Positions 55,766-64,000 of a stretch of 64,000 nucleotides of DNA are shown here, piece by piece. The notes beneath the pieces are model-generated. The model saw nothing but the letters and a program-made list of their open reading frames with translations. It had not been told where the DNA came from and did not search any database. This DNA is from Falsiphaeobacter marinintestinus (GTDB taxonomy: Bacteria > Pseudomonadota > Alphaproteobacteria > Rhodobacterales > Rhodobacteraceae). Position 1 is the first letter of the stretch. Each line of letters starts with the position of its first letter. Location of the stretch: the NCBI RefSeq assembly GCF_007923355.1, contig NZ_VOGO01000004.1, forward strand, positions 345,425-409,424, given 5' to 3'. The translations under genes were made by a program, and so were the position numbers.

Positions 55766-58051
55766 ATGAACAAGGCAATCACAGATGGCGTGGTGTTCAT
55801 GCCGACTGCTTTCGAGGACGGTCTGAACGTCTGGTCGAGCGGGAACGGCACGTCAGGGTCGGATACTTATGACACCGCAACAAACGCGGTGTTCGTTCCG
55901 GCGGATCAGGATTTCGGCGGCTGTCTGGAACTGCAGAAAGTGAATTCGACGCAAAAGCTGAGGTATACGGGGCAGACGCCGATCGTCCCGGGCTGTTACC
56001 TGCAGGTGCGCGTGAAGATCAAGGCGATCAGTGGCAGCCTGCCGTCGGTGCGCATCGCGGCCTGGGCGGGCGATAGTAATGAAAACCATGTGTCGGATCT
56101 GGACGAGACCGGCCCGTCGGTGGCGCTGACAAGCTATGGCGAAGTGGTCGAGGTGACGGCCATTGTCGGGTCAGGCACGCGCGGCGGCGTCGATATGGTG
56201 TGGGGCACCGCCCCTGTCTATGGCCATTTCGGGCTGGACCTGATCGGGGCCAGTGGCGGCGTGGTGCGGATTGACGATGTCGAGATCGTGGATGTGTCGA
56301 ACGTTTTTCTGCGCGACATGCTTGGGGTGGTCGATGTGCGTGACTTCGGGGCTGTCGGCGATGGCGTGACGGATGATTCCGCAGCCTTTGAAGCGGCCGA
56401 TGAGGCGGCCGGCGGGCGCCGGATCCTGGTGCCTGAGGGCGAGTATTTTCTGGGCGAAACCGTCACGCTGAATGCCGAGGTCGACTTTGAAGGCACCATC
56501 GAGATGCCGACGGACAAGATGCTGCTGTTGCTAAAGGATTTCGGCCTTCCGAGCTATATCGCAGCCTTCGGAAGCGAAGAACTGGCGTTTCGCAAGGCGT
56601 TTCAAGCATTGCTGAACAATGCTGACCACGACAGTCTTGATCTGGGCGGTCGCAAGATCAAGGTGACCGGGCCGATTGATATGCAGGCTGCGGTGCCCAA
56701 CAAGACCAGCTATGCGACACGGCGGGTCATCCGGAATGGGCAACTTGAGGCCAGCGAAAGTTCGGCATGGGACACGGATGTCTTCACCTCGCAGGCGACC
56801 TATTCTACGTCGGATTCACGCAAGCTGAGCAATGTCAGCAACGCCGCCAATATCCCTGTCGGTTGCCTGGTCGAGGGCAACGGGGTCGGGCGTGAAGTCT
56901 ATGTGCGGTCGGTGAACGCCGGGGCTCAGGAAATCACCCTGAGCGCGCCGCTGTATGATGCGGCCGGCACCCAGACCTTCACGTTCCGGTCGTTCAAATA
57001 CATGTTGGATTTCAGTGGGTTCGAGTCGTTCAGCAAGTTCGGGCTTTCGGACGTCGAGCTGCAGTGCGAAGGCGAATGCAGCGCGATCCGGCTGTCACCG
57101 AGCGGGTCGACCTTTAACATTCGCGATTGCTTTATCAGCCGGCCGAAGGATCGCGGGGTGACGTCAATTGGTGGCGGCTGTCAGGGCATGCTGATCGACC
57201 AGTGTCAGTTCCTGTCATCCGAGGACAGCGAAAGCGTCGCAACGCGGACGTCGATTGCAGTGAATGCCAACGCAAATGACGTGAAGTTTCGCCATAACAG
57301 GTCGACCCGGTTCCTGCATTGTGCGCTGTTTCAAGGCAGCAACACCATGATCATCGGTAACCACCTGTTTCAGGGCGATGACGACGTGAGCGGGGTTCGT
57401 TCGGCAGGGGTCGTTCTGTCGGGATCGCATTCCAGTTCGACGATTTCCGGGAACTATGTCGACAATTGCTTGATCGAGTGGACCAACGAGCACGATCCGA
57501 CCCCTGATCATAGCAACGGGTTTTCGTTCAGCGCGCTCAGCATCACCGATAACATCTTTCTCGCCGGGTCGGTGGCAAACTGGTTTGCCTTTGTCGTGAT
57601 CAAGCCATACGGGGTTGGCCATTATCTGAACGGGGTCACCGTGACCGGAAACAAGTTCCGCTGCATCAACGGGTCGATTGAGCGGGCTGACCGTGTCGAC
57701 ACCAGCTTTGCCGGGCTGGATTTTGCGAAATCCAAGAACGTGACGTTCGAAGCGAACACCTATCACAATGTTTCGGTCCAGCCGACGAACCCGTTGCGGG
57801 TCAAGCATAATCAGGGGTCGACGTCGCAGGTCTGGACCATCGATTCCGATGACAAGCTGCCGTTTGGGGCCTTTGTACGCCGGGTCGATTCTGTTGTGGC
57901 CTATGACGAGGTCGTGGACGGTTCGGGCGACCGGGAACACGGCATGCCGCAGGTGCGCGTGGGGCAGGGATCGGACAACGATCAGGTCAAGCTGGTCTGG
58001 CCCAAGGCGGTCAAGGGCGACGTGTCGGTGGTGATGCGGATCGACTTGTGA
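55766..58051 (+). CDS. Right-handed beta-helix protein with pectate-lyase-3 / GH28-related domain
   Basis: A 761-residue protein. The N-terminal ~190 residues look like a carbohydrate-binding-type beta-sandwich (AFEDGLNVWSSGNGTSGSDT onward, CYLQVRVKIKAISGSLPSVRI). The pectate-lyase-3 signature VDVRDFGAVGDGVTDDSAAF follows at about 190-210, then a long series of beta-helix coils (FNIRDCFISRPKDRGVTSIGG, ITDNIFLAGS, VTVTGNKFRCINGS). There is no signal peptide, so it may leave by another route or act as a tail-spike-like or surface-glycan protein. Activity is not predictable. Its stop and that of the next, convergent gene are directly adjacent. Confidence 0.85.
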   Translation: MNKAITDGVVFMPTAFEDGLNVWSSGNGTSGSDTYDTATNAVFVPADQDFGGCLELQKVNSTQKLRYTGQTPIVPGCYLQVRVKIKAISGSLPSVRIAAWAGDSNENHVSDLDETGPSVALTSYGEVVEVTAIVGSGTRGGVDMVWGTAPVYGHFGLDLIGASGGVVRIDDVEIVDVSNVFLRDMLGVVDVRDFGAVGDGVTDDSAAFEAADEAAGGRRILVPEGEYFLGETVTLNAEVDFEGTIEMPTDKMLLLLKDFGLPSYIAAFGSEELAFRKAFQALLNNADHDSLDLGGRKIKVTGPIDMQAAVPNKTSYATRRVIRNGQLEASESSAWDTDVFTSQATYSTSDSRKLSNVSNAANIPVGCLVEGNGVGREVYVRSVNAGAQEITLSAPLYDAAGTQTFTFRSFKYMLDFSGFESFSKFGLSDVELQCEGECSAIRLSPSGSTFNIRDCFISRPKDRGVTSIGGGCQGMLIDQCQFLSSEDSESVATRTSIAVNANANDVKFRHNRSTRFLHCALFQGSNTMIIGNHLFQGDDDVSGVRSAGVVLSGSHSSSTISGNYVDNCLIEWTNEHDPTPDHSNGFSFSALSITDNIFLAGSVANWFAFVVIKPYGVGHYLNGVTVTGNKFRCINGSIERADRVDTSFAGLDFAKSKNVTFEANTYHNVSVQPTNPLRVKHNQGSTSQVWTIDSDDKLPFGAFVRRVDSVVAYDEVVDGSGDREHGMPQVRVGQGSDNDQVKLVWPKAVKGDVSVVMRIDL

Positions 58052-58537
58052 TCAGGTCGGCAGGGCCATGTCTTTTGGCGTCAGCACAAAGGCCTTGCCG
58101 AAGCCGCCGTTCAGATGCCCCTGACGGGTGCTGAACACGGCAAACGAGAAGTCGGCGAACCCGATATAGAGCTTGGATTTGGGATGGTCGCGCAGGTAAT
58201 GCGCGGCCGTTTTGTCATACCCGGTGTCGCCTTTGCGCAGGAACCGGGCCTGCGCCATAAGGGTTAACCGGGGATGGGTCAGCGGATCACCGCGTTCGCC
58301 CGGTTCACCGATCAGAAGCGCGCCGTTTGGGTTGGCTTTCAGGGCGGTGGTATGGGCCGACAGGTCTGACACCAGCGTCAGAGGGTGACCGTCCGGACCA
58401 AGGCCAAAGGCGACGCGGGTTACCATGGGGGATCCATCCGGCAGTACCACGGCAAGGGCGGCATGACGCGCTTGCGCCAGCAGATCACGCGCCATTTGGC
58501 GCGCGTCATCGTCAGTGGGGCGGATTGGGTCGGTCAT
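58052..58537 (-). CDS. HugZ/pyridoxamine-phosphate-oxidase-like flavin- or haem-binding protein
   Basis: A 161-residue split-barrel protein of the PNPOx-like superfamily. It shows the core strands HAALAVVLPDGSPMVTRVAFGLGPDG, LVSDLSAHTTALKANP, and ALLIGEP. The PRLTLMAQARFL segment and YIGFADFSFAVFSTRQGHLNGGFGKAF resemble the HugZ/HutZ haem-utilisation group. Either FMN binding or haem handling is possible. The start at 58537 (MTDPIRPTDDDAR) is the ATG nearest the domain. It is convergent with the beta-helix gene, with no base between stop codons. Confidence 0.83.
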   Translation of the reverse strand: MTDPIRPTDDDARQMARDLLAQARHAALAVVLPDGSPMVTRVAFGLGPDGHPLTLVSDLSAHTTALKANPNGALLIGEPGERGDPLTHPRLTLMAQARFLRKGDTGYDKTAAHYLRDHPKSKLYIGFADFSFAVFSTRQGHLNGGFGKAFVLTPKDMALPT

Positions 58538-58706
58538 GTCTGGGGCCTTGGATATAGGTGGTTGCGATGAATGCCTGTCGCAGACCGGCGTGGGAGAGCT
58601 GCAATACGAATTGGAAACCAGGATGTTTGCATTGAACACGAATTGTCAAATGCTGCGCGATCACCGAAAGTCTGCCACACCCTGAAACTGTTTTGGAAAC
58701 GTGGCA

Positions 58707-59270
58707 ATGAAATTGCTCAAGCCAACCCTTGATCATATTCCGGCGTACGCTGCCGCTTTGAAAAGGGGGTGGTCGCCGGACAATCTGAGACAGCAGGCAA
58801 CACAGGAACAGCTTTCAAAAATCTCGGATGACGCGGCCACATTTGTCTCAAACCTGGACGATCCGACGGCCAAAGCAGGGCCGATAACGCTGCCGGACGG
58901 GTCTAAAGTGGCGCGATTGCCCAGTATTCGGCGGTGGATATGGGATAGTGAGTTTTGCGGCCATATAAGCCTGAGGTGGAAACCGGGGACGGAAGAGTTG
59001 CCGCCCACGTGTTCGGGGCACATCGGCTATGCTGTTGTGCCGTGGAGGCAAGGCGAAGGGCTGGCGACCGCCGCATTGGTGGCCATACTTCCAGAGGCGA
59101 AAGCCTTTGGCCTGAGGTATGTTGAGGTCACGACAAGCCCGGAAAACCCTGCATCGGTACGTGTTATTGAAAAAGCGGGCGGTGTTCTGATGAAAGCCTA
59201 TACAGCCGATAAAGCCCTGGGTGGGCACGAAACACTACAATACCAAATCTCATTGGCAGCTTGCGGATAG
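58707..59270 (+). CDS. GNAT-family N-acetyltransferase
   Basis: A 187-residue GNAT acetyltransferase. Motif A is GYAVVPWRQGEGLATAALVAIL, which binds acetyl-CoA. Motif B includes VEVTTSPENPASVRVIEKAGG and the final strand is HETLQYQISL. Its length and the CGHISLRW block suggest the RimJ/RimL-like branch, but the substrate is unknown. ATG 58707 is preferred; GTG 58701 would add two residues. It stands alone, divergent from the HugZ-like gene. Confidence 0.85.
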   Translation: MKLLKPTLDHIPAYAAALKRGWSPDNLRQQATQEQLSKISDDAATFVSNLDDPTAKAGPITLPDGSKVARLPSIRRWIWDSEFCGHISLRWKPGTEELPPTCSGHIGYAVVPWRQGEGLATAALVAILPEAKAFGLRYVEVTTSPENPASVRVIEKAGGVLMKAYTADKALGGHETLQYQISLAACG

Positions 59271-59561
59271 GGTTGTTGGCATGCGGTTTCAACAGGATGC
59301 TGGGCGCCGTTTTGCCCTGAAACATCCAGCATGAAAACCGTGGCATTCATTGGGGCGCGCGGCGCAGCCCTGTTCTACGACACTTGGATCCAGACGCCAA
59401 ACTGAACCCAATCAAGACCTCGAGGTCAACTGCAACATTTGGGACTTCGGGCGGGTGGCAGAGAAACGATGCACGAGACACCCCGACCTGCTGTGTTGGA
59501 CCAGGCTGACAGATTGGAATCTCGCGGAAATCTGGGAATGATATCCGCGAGACACCTGATG

Positions 59562-61481
59562 TTAACCCTCAGGCGTGTACCAAATGGGTGAGGTATACGC
59601 GCGTTCTTGGTGGCTAAGCGGTATGTCACCCGCCATCTCCATCTGGAAAAACTCCTGATCATAGGCTTGCCAGGTGGGGGTGGGGATCTCGAGAACACGT
59701 GCATAGTAGACAGCCCTGAGGGCTGGGTCGAAATCCGGGTCGGTCCAGACCACACGCATTTCAGCGTCGCCGATGTTGTTCAGGTAGGTTGCATTCGCCT
59801 CATCAACGGTGTTCCCAATGGGACCATCGCAGCGCCCGTCGTCTGTAACGGCGCGGTCCGCACAGGCGACATCGTAAATACGTTCCTGCCGGTCGCCGTT
59901 GGCATCGACCCAGCCTTTGACGATCTGGATGCGATCAAGATTGCCTGACCATGTATCTTTGAGCGCTCCGACCATGAAGACCGGTGCCGCAGCATCCCCC
60001 CGTGCTGGCAGATCGCCCCCCATCGGGACACCGCGTTGATATCCGATCTCGACCGCGTCGGGACGGAAGACATCATCCTTGCCGTAATCCCAGCCGCCGA
60101 AGAAGCGCACCGAGATGCGCGTGCCGGTGGTGGCATAGGTCTCTTTGCGCATCATCGCATCAAACAATGCCTCGCGCGTGTTTTCTCGGGCCCAGACACC
60201 GGCAAGACCTGAGGCGAGTTCCTCGTAGGCAAATGTGGACAAGCTGTCGTCGCCCGAGAACGCTTTGATGACATAGTGTTCCCAACGGTCGGGCATCGGT
60301 TCGGTTCCGGCAAATTTGCCCCAATAGTTCTCTTCCCGGGACGAGGCGAGCGACGTGTGCGCGTCGGTTGACCCGATCATGCCGAATTTGAACGGGTTGG
60401 CACCCAGTTCCGCGTCCTGCTGCAATCCGATTTGCAAAGCCGAACGGGCGTACTCGTGCGGCAGCATCTCGGGTGTCTTGGGCTTCACACCGGCGATGTC
60501 GCCTTTGTCCCATGTTCCATAGTCTGCAAATTCGTCCGTGGTGGACAGCACCGGGTGGGTTTCGCCGTCGCCCTTGATCTGGGTGACTTCGTAGATCGGT
60601 TCCCACCGCATCCTTGTTTCGGCATATTCCTTGGTCAGCGGCTGGCCATTCAGACGCTCGGTGGCAAACATCAGGCCATTCGACAGGTTCCCATTGTGCG
60701 GGATGGCCAGCACGGACCCACCAGTATCGTCCTCATAGGCTTGCATCCACGCCCAGAGATCTTCGGGATCCTGGCTGTCGTAGGCGGAAAACGGAACGAT
60801 CCGCTTTGCCTTGTCTGCATCGTCTTTGAACACGACGACCCGGTGCAGGTTCGAGGGGCTTTCTTCGGTATTAAGCGATGTCCATTCGTATCCGATCAGG
60901 GCCGTGAAAGTCCCCGGATCGTTGTGGCGTTCTGCGGCATCGAGTTGCCGCTCCCAAACGTTGATCTGCATTTTTCGGCTTTTGATCGGATCGCCGGTGA
61001 ACAGGTAACTTCCCCATTCCCGGAACGCCTCGTACCCATCACCTGAATTCACCATGTCGTACCAGCGCTTTCCGTTTTCGGTGGCCAGCAGGTCAGGGTT
61101 GGCTTCGGCGATATAAGGCGCAAGCCCAAGCGCTTCGGCATGATCCGAAACAACAAGGAAATCGAGCGGGCGGATCAGTTTGGTCGGCTGCCCGGTTGAG
61201 CTTGTGACCTGCTGGCCCTTGGCAAATGCATAGGCATCATCAGGCCCAAGAAGGTTGCCAATCATGCCGCTGTCTGACGAATACCGCGTATGCAGATGGG
61301 TATCGCCCCAAAATACACCTTCGGCAAAGCTTGGCATGTGCTCGGCGCGTTCGGCGTATGGTGAATAGATTTTCGGTTTCGCGGGGATGTCTTCCTTGTC
61401 AGGATTCAATGCCGTCTGGGCGATCGCAGCTTGCGAAACCATCAACAAAGCCAAGGCCGAGCCAGATAAATAGTGTTTCAT
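59562..61481 (-). CDS. Exported DUF3604 protein
   Basis: A 639-residue protein with a signal peptide (MKHYLSGSALALLMVSQAAI, cleaved near AQT). DUF3604 proteins share features with PHP-type metal-dependent phosphoesterases: WGDTHLHTRYSSDSG near the N-terminus and FLVVSDHAEALGL carry histidines and aspartates suited to metal binding. GSTDAHTSLASSREENYWGK lies near the middle. Their substrate is unknown. The start is the only ATG giving a good signal. The upstream region has repeated GGGTCAAT elements that may be an operator shared with the divergent GST-like gene. Confidence 0.87.
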   Translation of the reverse strand: MKHYLSGSALALLMVSQAAIAQTALNPDKEDIPAKPKIYSPYAERAEHMPSFAEGVFWGDTHLHTRYSSDSGMIGNLLGPDDAYAFAKGQQVTSSTGQPTKLIRPLDFLVVSDHAEALGLAPYIAEANPDLLATENGKRWYDMVNSGDGYEAFREWGSYLFTGDPIKSRKMQINVWERQLDAAERHNDPGTFTALIGYEWTSLNTEESPSNLHRVVVFKDDADKAKRIVPFSAYDSQDPEDLWAWMQAYEDDTGGSVLAIPHNGNLSNGLMFATERLNGQPLTKEYAETRMRWEPIYEVTQIKGDGETHPVLSTTDEFADYGTWDKGDIAGVKPKTPEMLPHEYARSALQIGLQQDAELGANPFKFGMIGSTDAHTSLASSREENYWGKFAGTEPMPDRWEHYVIKAFSGDDSLSTFAYEELASGLAGVWARENTREALFDAMMRKETYATTGTRISVRFFGGWDYGKDDVFRPDAVEIGYQRGVPMGGDLPARGDAAAPVFMVGALKDTWSGNLDRIQIVKGWVDANGDRQERIYDVACADRAVTDDGRCDGPIGNTVDEANATYLNNIGDAEMRVVWTDPDFDPALRAVYYARVLEIPTPTWQAYDQEFFQMEMAGDIPLSHQERAYTSPIWYTPEG

Positions 61482-61533
61482 TTACGGTCTCCATCCCAAT
61501 TGTGTCGCCCTGAAGCCTAGAGCAATGTATCTC

Positions 61534-61612
61534 GTTTCGCATTGTCCCTCGGGTCAATTGACAGACGCTATTTTGGCGATTCGTGTCGGTTTAACGGGTC
61601 AATGCGAAGGCT
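61534..61612. promoter_or_regulatory. Repeated GGGTCAAT / CGCATTG elements in a divergent promoter region
   Basis: Between the DUF3604 and GST-like genes, TTTCGCATTGTCCC (from 61534) is nearly the inverse complement of GGGTCAATGCGAAG (to 61612). A third element, GTCAATTGAC (61553-61562), is a perfect palindrome. Two GGGTCAAT words occur. The pattern suggests binding of a dimeric regulator; which one is unknown. The rest of the 301-base gap (61482-61782) shows nothing else I recognise. Confidence 0.4.
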
Positions 61613-61782
61613 CGGCCTGTCGGCACAGCAGGTAATCGATTTGGACGGATTGCAGGGTGCCTTTCCACCCTGAACGGGCTAACATGACAGCTGTGGTATT
61701 CTTCGGATCATTCGCCAGACGGACCTTGCAGTGAGGGCTCAGAGCTGGGTAAATGCCTTAGTTTTTCCAATCCGAGGCTCTG

Positions 61783-62718
61783 ATGTCTGACGTCATTTTG
61801 CATAACTATCCGCAGTCTCCTGTCGCGGAAAAAGCGCGGATTGCGCTTGGGATCAAAGGGGTGTCGTGGTCGTCTGTCGAGATCCCGCGCCTGCCTCCCA
61901 AGCCCATGCTGACCAAGCTGACGGGCGGATACCGTCGGACGCCGGTCATGCAAATCGGGGCCGACATCTATTGCGATACACAATGCATTCTGCAGGAACT
62001 GGAGCGGCGGTTTCCGTCTCCGACGTTTTTCCCGACATCGGACGCCGGTTTGATCTGGAGCCTGAGCCGCTGGACGGATGGGGCGCTTTTCGATCTGACC
62101 GTCAAAATCGTTCTGGGGTCCGCCGGGTCTGATTTGCCCGAGGATTTTGCCGAGGATCGCGGGCGGTTGTACCTGGGCGCGGATTGGGCTGCGGGACTGA
62201 AGGCGGCAAATGAAAACCTGCCGCATCTGGCCGCGCAAATGCGGGGGCCAATGACGTGGCTGAACACGCAGCTTGCAGATGGCCGGACATTCCTGCTGGG
62301 GGCCGAGCCTGCGGCGATTGATGCGCAGTTCTATCATCTGATCTGGTTTCTACGCGGGCGCTGGAATCAAGGCCCGACGTTTCTGTCAGAATTTCCAAAG
62401 CTTGAGGCTTGGGAAGCGAATGTTGCGAAAATCGGGCATGGACAGATGTCGGACCTCTCGCCGGAAGAGGCAATTGCGCGGGCTTCGGTCGTGGAGCCTA
62501 TTGTCGTCCACCATGAGGATCCGAACGATCCGCAGGGGCTGGTGGCGGGTATGGACGTCATTGTGTCACCCGATCTGGACGGCGGCGAACAGCCCGTGGA
62601 AGGAACGTTGGTTGCCGCAACCAGCGAGCGCGTGGTGATCGCAAGAACGGACGCCGATGTGGGCAACATCAACGTCCATTTCCCGCGGATCGGATATCGC
62701 GTTGCCGTGATCGGCTAG
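61783..62718 (+). CDS. Glutathione S-transferase-family protein with a C-terminal extension
   Basis: A 311-residue protein. The N-terminal thioredoxin-like domain (VILHNYPQSPVAEKARIALGIKGV) has the GST-type loop and the TPVMQIGADIYCDTQCILQEL glutathione-site block. A helical GST C-domain follows (to about 230, with AAIDAQFYHLIWFLRGRWN). After about 235 comes an unusual extra domain of some 75 residues, including VDTEDPNDPQG-like DPNDPQGLVAGMDVIVSPDL and RVVIARTDADVGNINVHFPRIGY, beta-rich and not part of canonical GSTs. Substrate unknown. Divergent from the DUF3604 gene. Confidence 0.85.
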   Translation: MSDVILHNYPQSPVAEKARIALGIKGVSWSSVEIPRLPPKPMLTKLTGGYRRTPVMQIGADIYCDTQCILQELERRFPSPTFFPTSDAGLIWSLSRWTDGALFDLTVKIVLGSAGSDLPEDFAEDRGRLYLGADWAAGLKAANENLPHLAAQMRGPMTWLNTQLADGRTFLLGAEPAAIDAQFYHLIWFLRGRWNQGPTFLSEFPKLEAWEANVAKIGHGQMSDLSPEEAIARASVVEPIVVHHEDPNDPQGLVAGMDVIVSPDLDGGEQPVEGTLVAATSERVVIARTDADVGNINVHFPRIGYRVAVIG

Positions 62719-62774
62719 CTGGCCGTTTGCGTGCATTGGGACGCGCCGCCGTGCGCCGGGTTTTGGCGGCCTGT

Positions 62775-63440
62775 CTAGAACTGTTTCCAGAGGCCGAATT
62801 TAACGCCGCTGGTGTTGATCGGGCCATGTTTGCGTTCAAAGCCGATGACCAGCGTACCGAGTTTCTTCATGTCGTAGCGAACGCTTGGAGTCAGCGTCCA
62901 GAGCAGGGGCAATCCGCTGGCTTTGGCGGTTTCGATCTGAAACATCGGACCGACCCGTCCGAAGTTGGGCAACCCAAGGGTCGCGTCCAGTTTGAACAGC
63001 GGTTTGGGCGTGCCAAAGCGCTGTTCAACCGCAGCATCCAGCGAAAGCCAACCATGGCCCCATCTGGTTTTCAGACCGCGCCCAAGTGACAGGGTCGCCT
63101 TGAGCATCGGGTTCCATTCTCCCTGCCAATGATGCCCGCCTGCCGCAGTTTCGATCGCCATCTTCAGGTCGCGATCCTGCGGGCCGACGGGTAGGCGCAG
63201 GAAGGCCAGCGCGTGGCCGGAATAGCCGATCAGGTGATTGTAATCGAACCCGATGGTGGCGCGCGGGAACAGGCCGTATTCGGCATAGATCGCGGTTTCG
63301 TTCAGCAATTCTTCACCGCTCATCCTTAGGGTCGAGGTGATAGCTGTGAACAGGCTGTCCTCGTCGCGCAACCAGGCCCCGGCCGCCACAAGGGAGGCAC
63401 CGCACAACCAGATCACAAGGGCCGTCAGGGTCATGCGCAT
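62775..63440 (-). CDS. Exported uncharacterised protein, possibly an outer-membrane beta-barrel
   Basis: I do not recognise a named family in these 221 residues. An N-terminal signal (MRMTLTALVIWLCGASLVAAG) is followed by alternating amphipathic strands (YAEYGLFPRATIGFDYN, WLSLDAAVEQRFG, PMFQIETAKASGLPLLWTLTPSVRYD). It ends in phenylalanine (GVKFGLWKQF), the usual last residue of outer-membrane beta-barrels. The length would allow an 8-stranded barrel or a larger structure of that type. The start at 63440 has GGAGG 7 bases upstream. Barrel assignment is inference. Confidence 0.65.
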   Translation of the reverse strand: MRMTLTALVIWLCGASLVAAGAWLRDEDSLFTAITSTLRMSGEELLNETAIYAEYGLFPRATIGFDYNHLIGYSGHALAFLRLPVGPQDRDLKMAIETAAGGHHWQGEWNPMLKATLSLGRGLKTRWGHGWLSLDAAVEQRFGTPKPLFKLDATLGLPNFGRVGPMFQIETAKASGLPLLWTLTPSVRYDMKKLGTLVIGFERKHGPINTSGVKFGLWKQF

Positions 63441-64000
63441 GACACATCCTCCGCCCACAACGGTCGTATGACTTGGTTAACAGGTGGTTAGGAGGGGCGT
63501 TGAACAGAGCTTTTTATCGCAGTCCATGGAGGTTTTGCAGCCGATGTCAGCCATTTCCTATTTCCCGGGATTGATAGGATCGGAACGCGTGGAGTAAGAT
63601 GGCTAAGGTGAATTAAGTTGATTAACATCAATCTAAGTCATGAAGCGTATCAAATTTGGCCTGGAAAAGGGGCGATCAGGGCCAATTGCAGTCAAGTGAC
63701 TTGGCCGAGAAGGTCTTTTGAAGGCAATTTTCGAATATCCCCAAAAGCGCATTTCCAAATGTCGATCGAGGGTTTTCGGTATCTGACGACTCTGTGGATT
63801 GAGTTTTGGTAACTGAGTTCAGTCAAGCACAGATGCTGTTTAACCGGACGCTGTCCGGCGATCTGTCAGTACCTTTGCCGACCGGGACTGATGTCGAATA
63901 GTTGGGGGCGCGCAATTCCGTATTGGCCGCTGCGTTGTTTCACACCGCAACGGCCCTGCACCGGCAAAACGCGGTCGGGTAGGGTCAGAAGATAAAGTCG
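63441..64000. other. 560-base right-edge region without a supported gene
   Basis: It contains a perfect FNR-type box (63618-63631), a short 19-codon ATG frame at 63640 and a 64-codon frame with no domain. There is also a perfect CCGGAC/GTCCGG hairpin at 63844-63858. On the minus strand, a frame open from the window edge to a TGA at 63866-63868 (45 codons) may be the 3' end of a gene lying beyond the window or a decayed element. I cannot name it. Confidence 0.5.
63618..63631. promoter_or_regulatory. Perfect FNR/FnrL-type box
   Basis: TTGAT-TAAC-ATCAA matches the FNR-family consensus TTGAT-N4-ATCAA exactly. It lies 178 bases upstream of the start of the exported protein at 63440, too far for simple class II activation. 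No plus-strand target gene is clear before the window ends. Confidence 0.55.

Noticed and set aside
63618..63812. 64-codon plus-strand frame at the right edge
   Set aside because: Its start lies inside the FNR-type box, and the translation has no coding character I can support.

Overview
The window looks like chromosomal DNA of an alphaproteobacterium of the Roseobacter group (Rhodobacteraceae). The evidence is an RpoH-II-type heat-shock sigma factor, a class I lysyl-tRNA synthetase, an mreBCD-mrdA-rodA cluster, an NsrR-type Rrf2 regulator, FnrL-like boxes, generally high GC, and many small intergenic GC hairpins. About 58 protein genes are supported. I see no tRNA, rRNA, CRISPR array, prophage or intact insertion sequence.

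Layout. 1-4.5 kb: the end of an rpoH gene, a ChaN-like protein, then coaBC, dut and a membrane-anchored MoeB/ThiF-type enzyme. 4.6-8.3 kb: a trans-sulfuration PLP enzyme, an M3 metallopeptidase and a YjbR protein. 8.4-15 kb: a minus-strand cell-shape operon, mreB-mreC-mreD-mrdA-rodA, with a ghrA-like reductase at its end. 15.1-20 kb: rlmJ, a MalY/PatB-type aminotransferase broken by an early in-frame stop, a DoeB-like zinc deacylase, and leuA preceded by a leucine-rich leader peptide. 20-30.5 kb: an SDR, a glycosyltransferase-like protein, an 18-repeat MORN protein, nadE, a FAD oxidoreductase, an exported metallo-beta-lactamase-fold protein, a DUF1801 protein, a gltX and a gamma-glutamylcyclotransferase-like gene. 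30.5-38.2 kb: nsrR, a YbbA/YbbP-like ABC exporter divergent from a TesA-like esterase, a SRAP protein lacking its catalytic Cys2, a DUF4329 protein, an L,D-transpeptidase, trxC and a DUF1353 lipoprotein. 38.3-41.1 kb: an accessory stretch with two paralogous 73-residue membrane proteins either side of a serine hydrolase, then 670 bp of structured non-coding DNA. 41.1-45.6 kb: an EamA transporter, an AT-rich RTX gene and ettA. 45.9-52.5 kb: an FkbM-like methyltransferase, GNAT, nadD, dacB, an animal-type haem peroxidase, a second L,D-transpeptidase and a TerB-like protein. 52.6-64 kb: class I lysS, DUF4336 and DUF4864 proteins, a beta-helix (pectate-lyase-3) protein, a HugZ/PNPOx-like protein, GNAT, DUF3604, a GST-like protein and an unknown exported protein. 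The right edge carries a perfect FNR-type box with no clear target in the window.

Shared themes: peptidoglycan and cell shape (MreBCD, PBP2, RodA, PBP4, two L,D-transpeptidases), NAD synthesis (nadD, nadE), translation (gltX, lysS, rlmJ, ettA), and redox or NO response (nsrR, trxC, peroxidase). No clearly new multi-gene system is visible. The most useful oddities are the premature stop in the aminotransferase, the leuA leader, the Cys2-less SRAP, the duplicated 73-residue membrane protein, a dispersed intergenic motif (six copies), and the structured 40.4-41.1 kb gap.
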